From Planoprotostelium fungivorum (taxonomy: Eukaryota; Evosea; Variosea; Cavosteliida; Cavosteliaceae), in the NCBI GenBank assembly GCA_003024175.1, contig MDYQ01000161.1:1-64000 (forward strand): 64,000 nucleotides of DNA, in the 5' to 3' direction. A program made the position numbers and the translations under genes. Under the pieces are notes generated by a model. That model was not told the origin of the DNA. It ran no database searches and saw only the letters and a program-made list of their open reading frames with translations. Numbering within the stretch: the first letter of the stretch is position 1; the number at the start of each line of letters is the position of its first letter. Of the stretch, positions 43,254 through 54,376 are shown piece by piece.

Positions 43254-45593
43254 ATGCTACTCTATCTTCTCAGCTTGTGCCTCGCATCGAGTGCTCTCGG
43301 AGTCATCAACTTGAGAGCAGATCCGTATTATAATGCCACACTCGCCAACCTTCATCCAGAGCGTGCGGTTATTTTGACTTCATCGACGGCGGGGATGTCC
43401 CTCAACGCTGGTCTCATCTGTGCTCTCGATGGAAACATCAGCCGAATGGCGGAGATCTTAGATGCCATCTCCTCTGTGCAGGTGGGTGTCGCACATGGTG
43501 CGATGCTGATGCCTTCAGTTGAACCGCTCTGGTGACAGCTATGGAAGATATTCGGATGTATTCACCTCCCCTTGGACTTTCAGCAGCAACACAAACACCT
43601 TCATCAGCATGTACACGTCCATGTGCATCCGAAAGTGCGGAGCCGCTTTGAAGAGAATGTCCCCCAGCACTTACCAGTCTATCCTAACTTCCGCGCGGAT
43701 GTGTGAGTCTCTGTCTTCCGATGAGCCCACCTGATCGATGCAGCCACGCAGTACCTCGTGAGAAGACAAGCCGGTGGCAGCGCCGTCACCATCAACTACA
43801 CGAATATGTATCTGGGCACGATGCACGTCTACACGATGTGGGGGGACATTCTGGGCAATGACACGCTCGTATCGATGGGGCACGACATGCTGAAGGCGTG
43901 GATCGATCAGACGAATAATTATGGAGTGTCCGAATACAACGCGCAGAGTTATCTGGGACTCGATCTGGGGTTGTTACAAGACATGGCCCGCAACGGTCCT
44001 CAGATCATTCGAAAAGATGCAGCCATCGCATTAGATTTGGTGTGGAGGGAGATCACGGCTTCTTAGTTCCCAGGAGCAGGTCTCACTGGGTGAGTAGACG
44101 GCATGTTGACATCCTCTTCCTTCACGTGAAGATGTACGTCATCCTGATGACTGACACTCGTATAGCGGCCCTACAGCTCGTTCCTACCGTTACACTCGTC
44201 TCAGAAGCGCAACTTCAGTTTGGTACTCTGCCTTTCAGTTTCCCGCCTGGAACATTTCCGGACTCTCCACCATCCTCCGCGGATCTGGACTCGATCTCTA
44301 TTCGGTAGATCTATTCAATCAGCCTGACATCAGCCCGTGGGGTCCATCGGAAGCTAGTGGACAGTATCTACAATGGCCGACGAAGAGTTACCGCGGAAAA
44401 TTCACCCTGTCCAGTAGGACGCAGCTCGGAAGTGACCGCAGTAATTATGTATCTCCTGGCGTATCGATCGGAGCAGCTGGATACTACAACGCGGTGAGAT
44501 GAAGATGAATCAAATAGAGAGACTCACGACCGCAGGCGGACATTTCGCTGGTCGGGCTGTTTACCAGTTTCTCTTTACCTCCTCTCTATCTCGTAACTGA
44601 CATATTGGGTGATCCGTACTGTTCCGGTGCATCATCCATCAATGGACATTGTACACATCCTTCTGGTGTCAGAATCAACGTGCAGAAGGCGGGAACGATA
44701 TTGGCGGGTGTGTCGTGGGATAATTCCACACTGAGGGTAAGTCTGATGATTCGACCCACTCACGTCTCCTCTCGTACTAAAACAGATCAGGATAACACAA
44801 CAGCATCCACTAACATTATCGTACCACTTGGTGTGGATGAAATTCTCATCAACGGAAAGACGCCGAGCCTGACCATGAACACTTCCGTCGATCTACCCCT
44901 CAACACTGTCGTCTCCGTCCGACACAATAACGGCTCCATCGTATTCCGTGTGCTGCAAGCTACTACGGGCGTTACGAACGACAGAAGTCCAGTCACATTG
45001 AGATGGATCGTTGAACCCGGAGGACAAAACAGTGAGCATCATCAGGCACATCACTACGATTAAATCACCTCCCAGTTGTGGGCAGAGTGGCTATTTTCCA
45101 TCGCCTTCAGCCTTCTGCACAATGGGTGCCTGAACAGACGATAGCCCTCGTAGCCTTCGAGGCAAAGACCATCTCATCAGCCCAAGACGTTCTCGATATG
45201 GTAGCCAACGTGAAAACTGCCACTTACACTTCCAACTTGAGTGAAGGCAGCTGGACGGCGAGTGCCGTGCTCGACGGCCGCACTCTGGCCTTCAGTAGAA
45301 AGGTGGCGTACGTTGGACAGAGGTTGACCATCGTCAACCTGTCACGAACGATCGACGGAAAGGACGACATTTACCCTGGCTTCAGCTGCGAGCAAGAGAC
45401 AGAACGAGTGTCGACCACTTCCAGTGGCGCCACGAAGGTTGCAACCACACAAGTGGCAACCACAAAAGTATCATCAACAGAAGTCAATGTCACAGTGGTC
45501 ACACCTACTGTGAAAGTATCGGAGGCGATGAGGTTCACGCATCACTCTCTCTTACAATGGATCGTGCTGCTCTTCTTCGTCTGTCTGGCATGA
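43254..45593 (+). CDS. Secreted, GPI-anchored (alpha/alpha)-toroid-like protein
   Basis: It starts with a signal peptide (MLLYLLSLCLASSALGV). Spliced exons then give a helical domain with TSPWTFSSNTNTFISMYTSM, NYTNMYLGTMHVYTMWGDI and GVSEYNAQSYLGLDLGLLQD, then GPTARSYRYTRL, a pattern seen in (alpha/alpha)-toroid lyase/hydrolase-like proteins (an EYNSPTYYGVDL-type motif and a GPxSRxY motif). A beta-rich C-terminal part and a Thr/Val-rich stalk lead to a hydrophobic end (LLQWIVLLFFVCLA) before TGA 45593, consistent with a GPI signal. A TAG at about 44,064 lies in frame in the middle exon and needs a 27-nt intron or another explanation. The substrate is unknown. Confidence 0.55.
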
Positions 45594-45853
45594 ATATAAA
45601 CACAGAATAGGTTCAACTGTAACGTTAAGGCTGATGTGGGCGTGGTGTGATCGTGAGAGTCCGTTGGAGTAGGACGATGCCATAGACTTATCATTACACA
45701 TCCTTCACCGTCTAAACATCATGATCGATCTCATCTCCATCATTCTCCTCATCGCAGCCTTACCTTCTACATTTCAAGCCATTTTACTCATCGGCCTCTG
45801 CATATGTGCGATGTTGGTTTACACTATCGTGCACTTTTGGTATGACGTCATCT

Positions 45854-45924
45854 GGCTCTGTAGTTCAGTGGTAAAATACTACCTTAGGGTGGTAGTGCCT
45901 CGGGTTCGATTCCCGACAGAGCCC
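45854..45924 (+). tRNA. tRNA-Pro, anticodon AGG
   Basis: The acceptor stem GGCTCTG pairs perfectly with CAGAGCC. The anticodon arm CTACC-TTAGGGT-GGTAG gives AGG, and the T arm is TCGGG-TTCGATT-CCCGA. The internal A box (TAGTTCAGTGG) and B box (GGTTCGATTCC) match nuclear Pol III promoters, and a TTTT terminator follows at about 45,929. It decodes proline CCU, and CCC through inosine. It lies on the plus strand between two protein genes. Confidence 0.93.
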
Positions 45925-46379
45925 CTCCTTTTACAATTTCTTATAGTTGGCACTTCACTCGCGTACTGACCGCACACGACCACACTGAACCTATTCAAGC
46001 CCGAATAGCACCTGTCTCAGCCTGCTACTGCATCTGTTCGCAGTAGACTGTCCTATTGGAACGACAGGGTATTCCGATCACTCGTGCAGGACAAATCTCG
46101 ATTGATGTGGTGCGGCCTAAGTGTATGGTCCCCATTATAAAAAGTGCGTTGTATGCACAGTGATCTTGCGTGATCATACCGCGCGTTAAAAAAAGAGGTA
46201 ATCATTTACTTGGCGGCACAATGTATGAGTGAGTACCACATCGACAACCTCCTTCTCTTCTTCACTGCTCGTCACGACAACAATCATTGAGTGGTTGGTT
46301 TACAACGAGGGAATCACAATATTTTGCGGTTCGCAAGTCTTTTAAACCACACAACACGAATCACATACAGCATCAAGCG
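45925..46379. other. Spacer with a small hairpin
   Basis: About 450 bp without a supported gene. A 7-bp hairpin CTACTGC-ATCTGTTC-GCAGTAG lies near 46,025. The region should contain the promoter of the amino-acid transporter gene. Confidence 0.4.
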
Positions 46380-48636
46380 ATGGTAGAGCCTGTCCGTCAG
46401 GCTGCACCAGATGATCATAAACATCGAGCTCAATCTGATCTCGGTGGAGGGAAGGACATTGGATTCTTTGGTGGAATCACCCTCCTGACCAATTCTATTA
46501 CCGGTCCTGGCCTAGTCACTATTCCTCTATTGTTTCAGCAGGCAGGATGGGTCTCGTGAGTTCATATGATTTAGATCGATTCCTTTGTCGAAGTGAAGGA
46601 CATCAGTATTATCGACATGACTTCTTTAATATTGACCCATACAAATAATATACTGACCTTTTTGAAGACCTCTCTTGTGCATGATAATCATCGCTGGTAT
46701 CAGCTGCCTAGCGGCCATCATGTTATGCTCGGCCATGGAAAAAGTCCCAGGAAACGAACGCTTCAAGGTGATACGAGATCACAACTTCACATTGCCAATC
46801 CGATGATTCACCTCCATCATTCGTTTCACTCATCCAACTTGCAGGGAAGAGTCGAATTTTCTGCCGTTGCGAAAGAATTTCTTCCCATATGGGCTTATCG
46901 TGTCACCATCTTCCTCCTCATCTTATCTCTCCTTGCAGTCTTCATCTCTTCCGTAGTTGTATCCGCACAGGTACATCATCACACCATCACATCTCTCCCA
47001 TCTTCCATTCTCCATCTCTGATCCCCTCAGACGGTCGACATCGCCATCATCGCCGTCTTCAAGAAGACGTTCGCCCTGGAGCTCTGGCCTTCTTTCGGCT
47101 TCACTTACGCCACAATGAGCCCTGGCGCCGGTAACTCACCGTTCGGCAGTGACTACGTCATCTCCCTCGGTTTCATCATCGTTCTCATCATCACCATACC
47201 CATGGGGCTCTTCAACTTGGAAGACAACATCATTGTCCAGAAAGGTGCGCGTGATGCGACGATCGCGATCGTGACATGAGACAGGCGCTTTCGTGTTGCT
47301 GTTGGTCATCTTTGCTGAATGGTTCGTCGCCTGTTTCACCCTTGGCCTGGATGTCAGTCGAGTTCCTGCGTTTCTGAACGATCAGACGAACGTGCTGGGA
47401 TCCATCATCTTCAATTACGCATTCATCACCACTGTTCCCAGCTGGTGCAACGAGAGAGTGAGTCAATCATCGATGCACAATCACCATATCATATCACATC
47501 ACGATGCAAACACAACGATCACACATACATATCGACATCACATCATCGTAACGGTGTTACATCCACAAGACATCAACACATCAGCATCACATCTACACAA
47601 CATCACAACACATCAGCATCACATCGTCTCGTTCCACATCAAATCCAAACGTTCACGATGTATCGTAGAGACCCGATGTCCCCATCAAGAAATCGATTTG
47701 GATCTCGGTTGCAACTGCCACCGTCTTCTATGCCGCAATCGGATTTGTCGGAGGCTTCGCTTTCACCTTTGGCGATAATCAAGATCTCCTCATAGTCATT
47801 GACGAAAAGTGAGTCGATGGGTTCGATCGATGACTGACGGTGAACAGCACGAGGGGGAGATCCATCTTACATCCTCTATCTCAAGTCTGCGTGTACTTGT
47901 TTCCCATCATCGCGTTTCAGTCCAGCATTCCGGTCTTCTCCATCATCATCAAGTACAATCTCATCCAGAATGAAATCTGCACGAAGCGTGAGTGATAGTC
48001 GCGATGATGATCGTGATGATGATCGCGATGGTGATCGCGGCGGATGATGGAGTGATGTGATGCAGATACTGCCACTTGGTGGGCTGTCATCTTTCCCTGG
48101 GTCATTTCCATCGGTTTCTACGCTGGTGCCGGTGTCATTGAAGTCATCAAGTGAGCTTCATCATCACTGACATCCATCCATCCTCTTTCTCACCCTTCAG
48201 CTGATCGCGAAATAGTTGGACGAGTCTGTGTATCAATGGCATCATCAACTTTGTCATTCCAATGCTCCTCTACATCATATCGAGGAAGAGAAAACGCATC
48301 AATCGTGAGTCGTGAAGAGAGAGGAGGAGCTGAACGAGGTCAGGTATCATTACGAAGAGGAGGAGACACGATTCGCTGACTCTCTACTCTGACGATGAGA
48401 GAGATGCGGAGAGCTCCGATGATGAACTTCTCAAGGATGATTATATTGCGGACGACTACAAGTTTAAAGTTATGCCGAACAGCAGGTATTCATTTGTTCT
48501 GAATAGAAGGAACTCACGGCATCTTAGGTTCCTGAGGCCAACTTGTATCGCCATCACATCCATCGTGGTGGTCACCATCTTGTCTGTTGCAGTCATCGTG
48601 ATTAATGTGGTAGAAACGATAAAGCTTCCACACTGA
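46380..48636 (+). CDS. AAAP-family amino acid transporter (SLC38-like)
   Basis: A multi-exon integral membrane protein with about 11 helices. It starts at ATG 46380 (MVEPVRQAAPDDHKHR) and the first helix carries the family signature GGITLLTNSITGPGLVTIPL, followed by SCLAAIMLCSAMEKVPGNE, RVTIFLLILSLLAVF, the long helix YVISLGFIIVLIITIPMGLF and later TATWWAVIFPWVISIGF. The C-terminus is one more helix (SIVVVTILSVAVIVINVV) before TGA 48636. Family members use proton or sodium gradients to move neutral amino acids. Introns are 40-210 nt; the largest (about 47,458-47,670) is a CATCAC-rich low-complexity stretch. Confidence 0.82.
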
Positions 48637-48748
48637 ACCGTTCTTCTTTTGATTTCGTCTCACAGAAGTGAAATCATGGTTTAAAATTGGCGTGTGATTT
48701 TAATCTGGAATTTTATTTTACCTTGAGACGAACCATTTTCAATACCAG

Positions 48749-49222
48749 ATGTCTCATCACACCAGCCACCATCACGGTTTCACAGAATTTCTCGAGCAGG
48801 TCGCTCACCATCTTCTACAACCTCACGAACCTCCACATGCTGGCTTTGAAAATGCGCACGGCCGTATGACCAACACGGCGGCGTCGCTTCCCTACGAACA
48901 AATCATAGGCACCTTCATGGCAGTAGACAAGGAGGACACGTCACCACCGAATCATCTCAGGTGGATCATGCAAGATCGCGCAGGAAATGCCTTTCGAGCC
49001 GTCATCTTTTACGGCCTGACCACCAATGGACATCAGCTGCGAAGATTGGACATCGTTCCACAACCTGGGGAGGAGGTCATCTTCTGTGGAAAGAGGAGAG
49101 AGTACAAGCCGGTGCCTTATCATGGACACAATATTGTCTATGAGGTAGACTATCTTCATTATTGGGACCAACACAGATCGGGTTGGGTGCAAATGAGAGG
49201 CATGACATTCGATGGTAGATAA
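48749..49222 (+). CDS. Intronless OB-fold-like protein, unknown
   Basis: 157 residues from ATG 48749. A His-rich N-terminus (MSHHTSHHHGF) is followed by a compact domain with alternating strands: IIGTFMAVDKED, LRWIMQDRAGNAFRAVIFYG, GEEVIFCGKRREYK and NIVYEVDYLHYWD. This beta pattern suggests an OB-like barrel (strand, long loop, KRREYK strand), but I cannot name a family. Its last 64 bp overlap the 3' end of an opposite-strand gene. It could bind nucleic acid or a small ligand; that is inference only. Confidence 0.5.
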   Translation: MSHHTSHHHGFTEFLEQVAHHLLQPHEPPHAGFENAHGRMTNTAASLPYEQIIGTFMAVDKEDTSPPNHLRWIMQDRAGNAFRAVIFYGLTTNGHQLRRLDIVPQPGEEVIFCGKRREYKPVPYHGHNIVYEVDYLHYWDQHRSGWVQMRGMTFDGR

Positions 49223-49618
49223 ATATCTCCACCGACATCAATAGAAACAGAGTCTACAAGATGTTCTTGCTGAGACAGTTTCTCCATGTCTATCGTCAAA
49301 TTTCTGTATGAGCGGACACTCATACAACTCCGTTGGGGGATAGCCTCTTTATCCGCAAGAATCAAAGATGTATTCAGAAACCGCTTTTCACACAGAGTTG
49401 TGGCCGTTGATCGTTCTACAGGGTGATTCTCTTGTTCCACAATCCACCGCATCATTACCCTCGGAAGAGTCCACGTAGGTGTCACAGCAGAATAGACGAG
49501 AGGAGAAGTATGGAGAGGACCCTCTTCATTTGGTGATCGATCGCAAACGTAGCACCGGTGCTGCCGACATAAAATTAACACAGGCGATTACAATTATGCA
49601 AGCCATTTCTGTCTTCAT
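49159..49618 (-). CDS. Small secreted protein, unknown
   Basis: ATG 49618 gives MKTEMACIIVIACVNFMSAA, a good signal peptide, joined through a 34-nt GT-AG intron to GPLHTSPLVYSAVTPTWTLP. The mature part of about 125 residues has several Cys (TTLCEKRF, PQRSCMSV, LICTQPDLCW) and ends at the stop at 49159. The family is unknown; size and Cys content resemble secreted ligands or defence peptides, but there is no evidence for that. Its start is only 24 bp from the peroxiredoxin start on the other strand, and its 3' end overlaps the OB-like gene. Confidence 0.45.
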
Positions 49619-49642
49619 TTATCTGCGCACCTGTATTTGAAC

Positions 49643-50274
49643 ATGAGCCAAGTTGGAGACAAGATTCCAGAGGGTGACTTCCTCTACATCCCATACCATG
49701 AGGCCTTAGAGGCCAAGTTAGCTTGTGGCGTTCCGAAGAAGATGACAACTGAAGATTGGAAGGACAAGAAGGTCGTCCTAGTGGGTATACCCGGCGCTTT
49801 CACACCTACCTGCCACGCAGAACACTTGCCAGAGTTCTTAGAGAGAGCAGATGAGATCAAATCGAAGGGGGTCGACCTGATTGCCATTCTCACTGCCAAC
49901 GATGCTTGGGTCAATTCAGCCTGGGGTATCCGTTCTGGCATCACGGTGAGTTGCAGAGCTCCGCAGATCCATTTCCATCGCGATCCACCTTCCATTGAAA
50001 CGATGATCAGGACAAAATCGTCATTCTCTCCGATTGGAACGTCCAGTGGGGAAAGAAACTCGGATTAGAGGTAGAATGCAACGGTGATATGGACAGACTG
50101 GGTCTGAGACACAAGCGTTTCGCCGCCGTCATCGACCGTGGAGTCATCTCTTACCTCCAGGTACATCTCCATCGCACTCCATCACAATCATCCATCTGAC
50201 GTCACATCCAGATCGAGGCCGACACGGACAACATCGTTGTGAGTGGAGCCAAATCGCTCATCGAGAAACTATAA
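49643..50274 (+). CDS. PRDX5: Peroxiredoxin-5/AHP1-type thiol peroxidase
   Basis: It starts at ATG 49643 (MSQVGDKIPEGDF) with no targeting leader. The active-site block KKVVLVGIPGAFTPTCHAEH puts the peroxidatic Cys at about residue 57. ANDAWVNSAWG, ILSDWNVQWGKKLGLEVECN and RHKRFAAVIDRGVISYLQIE follow, ending with GAKSLIEKL and TAA 50274. Two short introns interrupt it. The enzyme reduces hydrogen peroxide and alkyl peroxides with thioredoxin or glutathione. The site has Cys, not Sec, despite the nearby tRNA-Sec. Without a leader it should be cytosolic or peroxisomal. Confidence 0.92.
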
Positions 50275-50294
50275 AGCATCCACGTATACAACAT

Positions 50295-52034
50295 TTAATC
50301 CGAATCATCGTGGTCGCTGTGCGATGATGCCTTCCCTTTTTTCGATTTTTTTGATCCTCCCCACTCTTTCAACGCGAACCTTTGGTTTCCCAGCTTGACG
50401 AAGGGACAGGTGTCTAAGCCCTTCTTGATCTCTCCGTAGAGAATGGCCGTCAGCGTGTGACTGGGTGTCTTTCCGTTGGTGATGAGCAGACCTGGACGCG
50501 TGTGACTCTTTAACTCATGATGATCGTGACGATGATCATGTGATGGTGTGACGATGATCATGTGATGGTGTGACGATGATCACGTGACGATCTGATCAGT
50601 CGACACCGTCGTGTGTGTCATTTCGTGTGTTCATCTCATGATGAAAAGAACATGATCGTGACGCACCCTCTTTGATTGCAATGTCTACGATCTCTTTCGA
50701 TGACATGGGCTTCCCCTCCCTCTTCAAGACCTCGAAAGCCGAATCTTTAAACCCTAAACCCTCAGCTGCGTTGCCGCTGGACGGCTTCCTTCCAGGTTTC
50801 TTCTTGGGAGTGGTCTCTATCGGTATCTATAGGTCACGTCAGCGATCATGATCGCCATGATCTTGATGATTCGATCACATCATCATCGTCGTCGTCGGGG
50901 CTGGAATAGTCTTTCTTTCGTTTCCTCCTTCCACTGCTCGGCTTCACGTTCACCTTCGGTCGCGTCACGATGACAGATCGTGATCATGGACTCACCACCA
51001 TATCGAAATCACCGTCGTCCTCATCATCACCTCTCCTCGATTCTCTGGCCGATTTGGATATCATGCTGGCCAAGTCTTTATAGGCTGCCTTGTCCTTCTG
51101 CGTTGACTTTGTCCGCTCATCTTCGGGTTGGCTCTGTCGATAAGAGAAGCTGTCTTTGGCTTCGGTGGCTTCGAGACTCTCTCCTCTGCTTTTCCCGCCT
51201 TTTTCTCCCCAGTATTCTTCGAAGTATTTCTCCTGCACGATGTGAGGTGATGATCGTGTAGATGGTGCACCTTCCAAGGGTCTAAGATGGGTTTCAGACC
51301 GTTGTAGATCCTCTGGTACTCGTTGACGTTCTCTAATGCACCGGATGTGAGGTGATCTTGCCAGTCTGACATTTGGCTTGTGAAAGCGGGAGAAGAGAAC
51401 AATTTGTCGACGGCTTCTGATGAAGACTGGATGGGCTCAGATGATATGATCATGTGAAAAGTGATGATTCAGGTGTCGTACCTTATCTATGGGAGGTAGA
51501 TGAACCAATAGAGAATCTTTCTCTGCGGATGTTAGATTCTTGAATGTCTGTATATTGATAATGTCCTGCGATAGATCAGCTTAAAGTATTTCGACATTCC
51601 TGACCCTAATATTTACGAAAGAGAGGGGTGATTCTGAAGATTGGAAGAGGGCTCGTTCCATATGGTTGTTCATCCGTCCGCCTCTCTTGTTTCCAGAGGG
51701 TCTTTCTAACTGTACTGGCGGCTCAGATCTCGCTCTTGCTTGTGAGGCAGTGCGCAGAGCTGATATGATCTCCTCATCGGCGTAGGCTGCTTGTGTCAGT
51801 TCACTAAATGGTTACATTGATACCGGATTTAGACTTACAGAATAGCGTGAGATTGTACTTATCGGTCAGGCCGTCATCTAACCACCGAATGAGACCGATC
51901 AACTCAGTATCGCTCTTTATGTTATTGAGTATGTTCATGATTTGGAGCCCAACTTGGGCGATTCTTTCTGATTGGTTCTTATCGTTCGATTCATTTCCAT
52001 TTGGAGGGTTGTCCTCCACAATGGTCTCGCTCAT
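50295..52034 (-). CDS. DEUBAD plus HARE-HTH chromatin protein (ASXL-like parts)
   Basis: ATG 52034 (MSETIVEDNPPNGNESND) leads to a helical N-terminal part (LIRWLDDGLTDKYNLTLF). Next come a DEUBAD-like segment near 51,550-51,290 (LTSAEKDSLLVHLPPID, then FSSPAFTSQMSDWQDHLTSG), a charged region, an acidic DDDDDD stretch, a basic KKKPGRKPSSG hook, and at the C-end a HARE-HTH winged helix (FKDSAFEVLKREGKPMSSKE, then HTLTAILYGEIKKGLD and NQRFALKEW). ASXL proteins, which activate the BAP1 H2A deubiquitinase, have HARE first and DEUBAD second; here the order is reversed. Stop TAA 50295. THOC1 starts divergently 87 bp away. Confidence 0.6.
50528..50590. repeat. 22-bp tandem repeat in an intron
   Basis: The unit GACGATGATCATGTGATGGT plus GT is repeated at 50,528, 50,550 and, partly, 50,572, with a period of 22 bp. 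It lies at the intron boundary near the last HARE-HTH exon and has no coding role I can see. Confidence 0.8.
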
Positions 52035-52121
52035 CCCTGCAGATTCTACCCGCATTGACTTATCACGATCACTACAACCAGGCACATCGCGGAGGTGATC
52101 TCATCAGCTTTCTTCTTCGAG

Positions 52122-54291
52122 ATGGAGAGCCGCAGCTGGAATCTCACGAGGGATAACGCTGATCAATGGGTCCTATCAGCTCTGAAGAATGATCCTTTAT
52201 TGTGGAACACGTCACAATTGACCACGGATGTACAAGGTAAAGCCGCTCTCATCTTCTGTCTGAGACGTAATTTGGCCCAAATCCTGGTGAGACTTTTGAA
52301 TGCAGATGTAAGATGGCTGAATGAGTGTAGGTCAAGGATAAAAAAGAAGAAGCGTTCCACACATCGATAGGACAAGTTTTAGATCTGGGTCTTTGGTTGG
52401 TAGAGAAGGAAACCATCGATCTCGCCTCTTTTGTCATCTTGATCGAGGACATCTTTGACACACAGACCATCAAGACTTGCGAAGAACTCTTCTACGTGAG
52501 TTAACCTCTCCCTCTGTCTCTGTGATATCATGATTATGATGAACCGAAAGTGGTAACCATCTCACAGTTGTTCGAAGAGAGAAGAGACCGCTTCAGTCGC
52601 AGCATCCAACTCCTCACCGCCAACAACAAGAGATGTCTCGATCTCCTCCGCATATGGAATGACATCTCCCGCCGATTGACCTCGAAAGACAAGTCGTTCC
52701 ACGGCCGGCTCCTCCAGTTCTTAACTTACGTCCTCCCCCTCTTCGACAAAGGCGCATGGAACGCAACCAATGCACCCAACAACCATCATCCGTTCTCTAC
52801 CACAGAAGGCAAGAACAATCTAGACCAGTGGATCGGTCACCTGCGTCACCAATACTACCTCGGTCCACAACTGGCCAAGAGAGAAAATTGGGACCTCCTC
52901 ATGAAAAACATCAACTACACCCTCGCCGCCATATCCGCTGAGGGAGCATCTGCTAGCGCATCTGCGAACGCATCTGCGATCGAGAAGGGCCACGATGAAG
53001 TGGTCATGGACCGTGACGTGAGGGACGAAGGCCTCGTGGAGTCGAGGCTGAAGGATCCCGTATTTCGATCCACACTTGTTTTGGAGGTGTACATCTTTTC
53101 GAACTCGCTGATCAACCGTGGTATATTGGACGAATCGCAAGTGAATCTCATGAAGGGAGTGAAGAAGAAGGCCAGTGGAATACTGTCGGGTGAATGATCA
53201 TGGATGCACATCCTCCTGATCCATCATGATCCATGCATCATCATCACGGGTGACATGAGATTGACGTGGGCAGGTATGTCGAAGCCGGGTGCCGCACTAC
53301 TGAAAGACGTGACGACGAGCATCGAGAGAGATGATATCTGGGTGAGTTTTCCACGAGATCTCACGTCCATCTCACTCTCTCCAGGCGGCGTGGAAAAAAG
53401 CAAAGTGTGAACCGTTCGACAAGGTGGGCAGAAATGAATGGCATCGAGAAAACATCAACGATATCACACTGTATTCACACCATGATAGTCTGCCAACGTC
53501 ACAAACTTGAAGAGGAAGAAGGAAGAAACAAACGAAGGCAACCGACAGGGTCTCTCTCATCCAGAGCTGGACCGCCTGTGGAACATTCGCATTGACATGG
53601 ATTCGCTCATGCAAAAGTCAAAGATGCAGAAACCATCTCTAGAAGAGTTCATGAAACCACTCATCGTCCAGCTGGACCCGGAAGCTTGCATCGAAGACGA
53701 ATACAAGCTGTCTAACGATCAAGTGAGTCTATCATCATCTCGAGATGCCATACGATGCATCACAATGATGATGGCGATCGCATCATCGCGATGAGATCAT
53801 GCGTGATCTGATGTGATGATCAGGTGTACAAGTGGAAGTGTCTACGGTTAGTCGCGAGGGACAAGCTGGAGCACTTTGGACAGTCTGCAGTTGACTTGGG
53901 GAAGGGCGTTCTGTCGATCACGAGAGGAAAGAGTGACGATGCCATGGACGTCGAAACCAAGGAAGACGTTGTGGGAGAAGAAGACAAGTTGAACGCAGAA
54001 GAGAAAGAAGAAGGAGAAGAAGGAGAAGAGAAGAAAGAAGGAGAAGAGAAGAAGGAAGAGAAGGAAGAGGGAGAAGAAGCGTTTCTGATGGGAGAAGACA
54101 AGGAAGAAGAAGAGAAGGAAGAAGGAGAAGAGAAGGAGGAGGGAGAAGAGGAAGAAAAGATAGAAGACAAGATAGAAGACGAGGAAGAAGAGAAGAAAGA
54201 AGAGAAGAGAGGGGAAGTGAAGAGGGAGACACCAGAGTTAGAGGAAGGAGAGGAGAGAGAAGAAGGAGAAGAAGAGATAACGGACGATTAA
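52122..54291 (+). CDS. THOC1: THO complex subunit 1 (THOC1/Hpr1)
   Basis: THOC1 couples transcription to mRNP packaging and export in the THO/TREX complex. ATG 52122 gives MESRSWNLTRDNADQWV. Exons follow with LIEDIFDTQTIKTCEELFY, FEERRDRFSRSIQLLTANN, RIWNDISRRLTSKDKSFHGR, LQFLTYVLPLFDKGAWN, NYTLAAISAEG, HPELDRLWNIRIDMDSL and PSLEEFMKPLIVQLDPEACI, closing with YKWKCLRLVARDKLEHF. All these blocks align with animal THOC1 in order. Instead of the family's C-terminal death domain there is a Glu/Lys tail of about 100 residues (54,000-54,290) ending at TAA 54291. Confidence 0.88.
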
Positions 54292-54376
54292 ACTGTATTG
54301 AACGAGTCATTTCTTCGACAGTGCTCCGACCCGATCGCAGTTCTTCCATCACATCAAGTCGATCTCATCTCCAAAT

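Noticed and set aside
45721-45969. Small membrane protein frame across tRNA-Pro
   Set aside because: The frame runs through the complete tRNA gene and its terminator; the hydrophobic stretch is not supported by any neighbouring exon or stop context.
49643-50274. Peroxiredoxin as a selenoprotein, given the tRNA-Sec gene nearby
   Set aside because: The peroxidatic residue is encoded by TGC (Cys) and no in-frame TGA is present at the active site.
53918-54352. Leu/Ser-rich membrane-like protein on the minus strand
   Set aside because: It is the complement of the Glu/Lys-coding tail of THOC1, where GAA/GAG repeats read as Leu/Ser codons.
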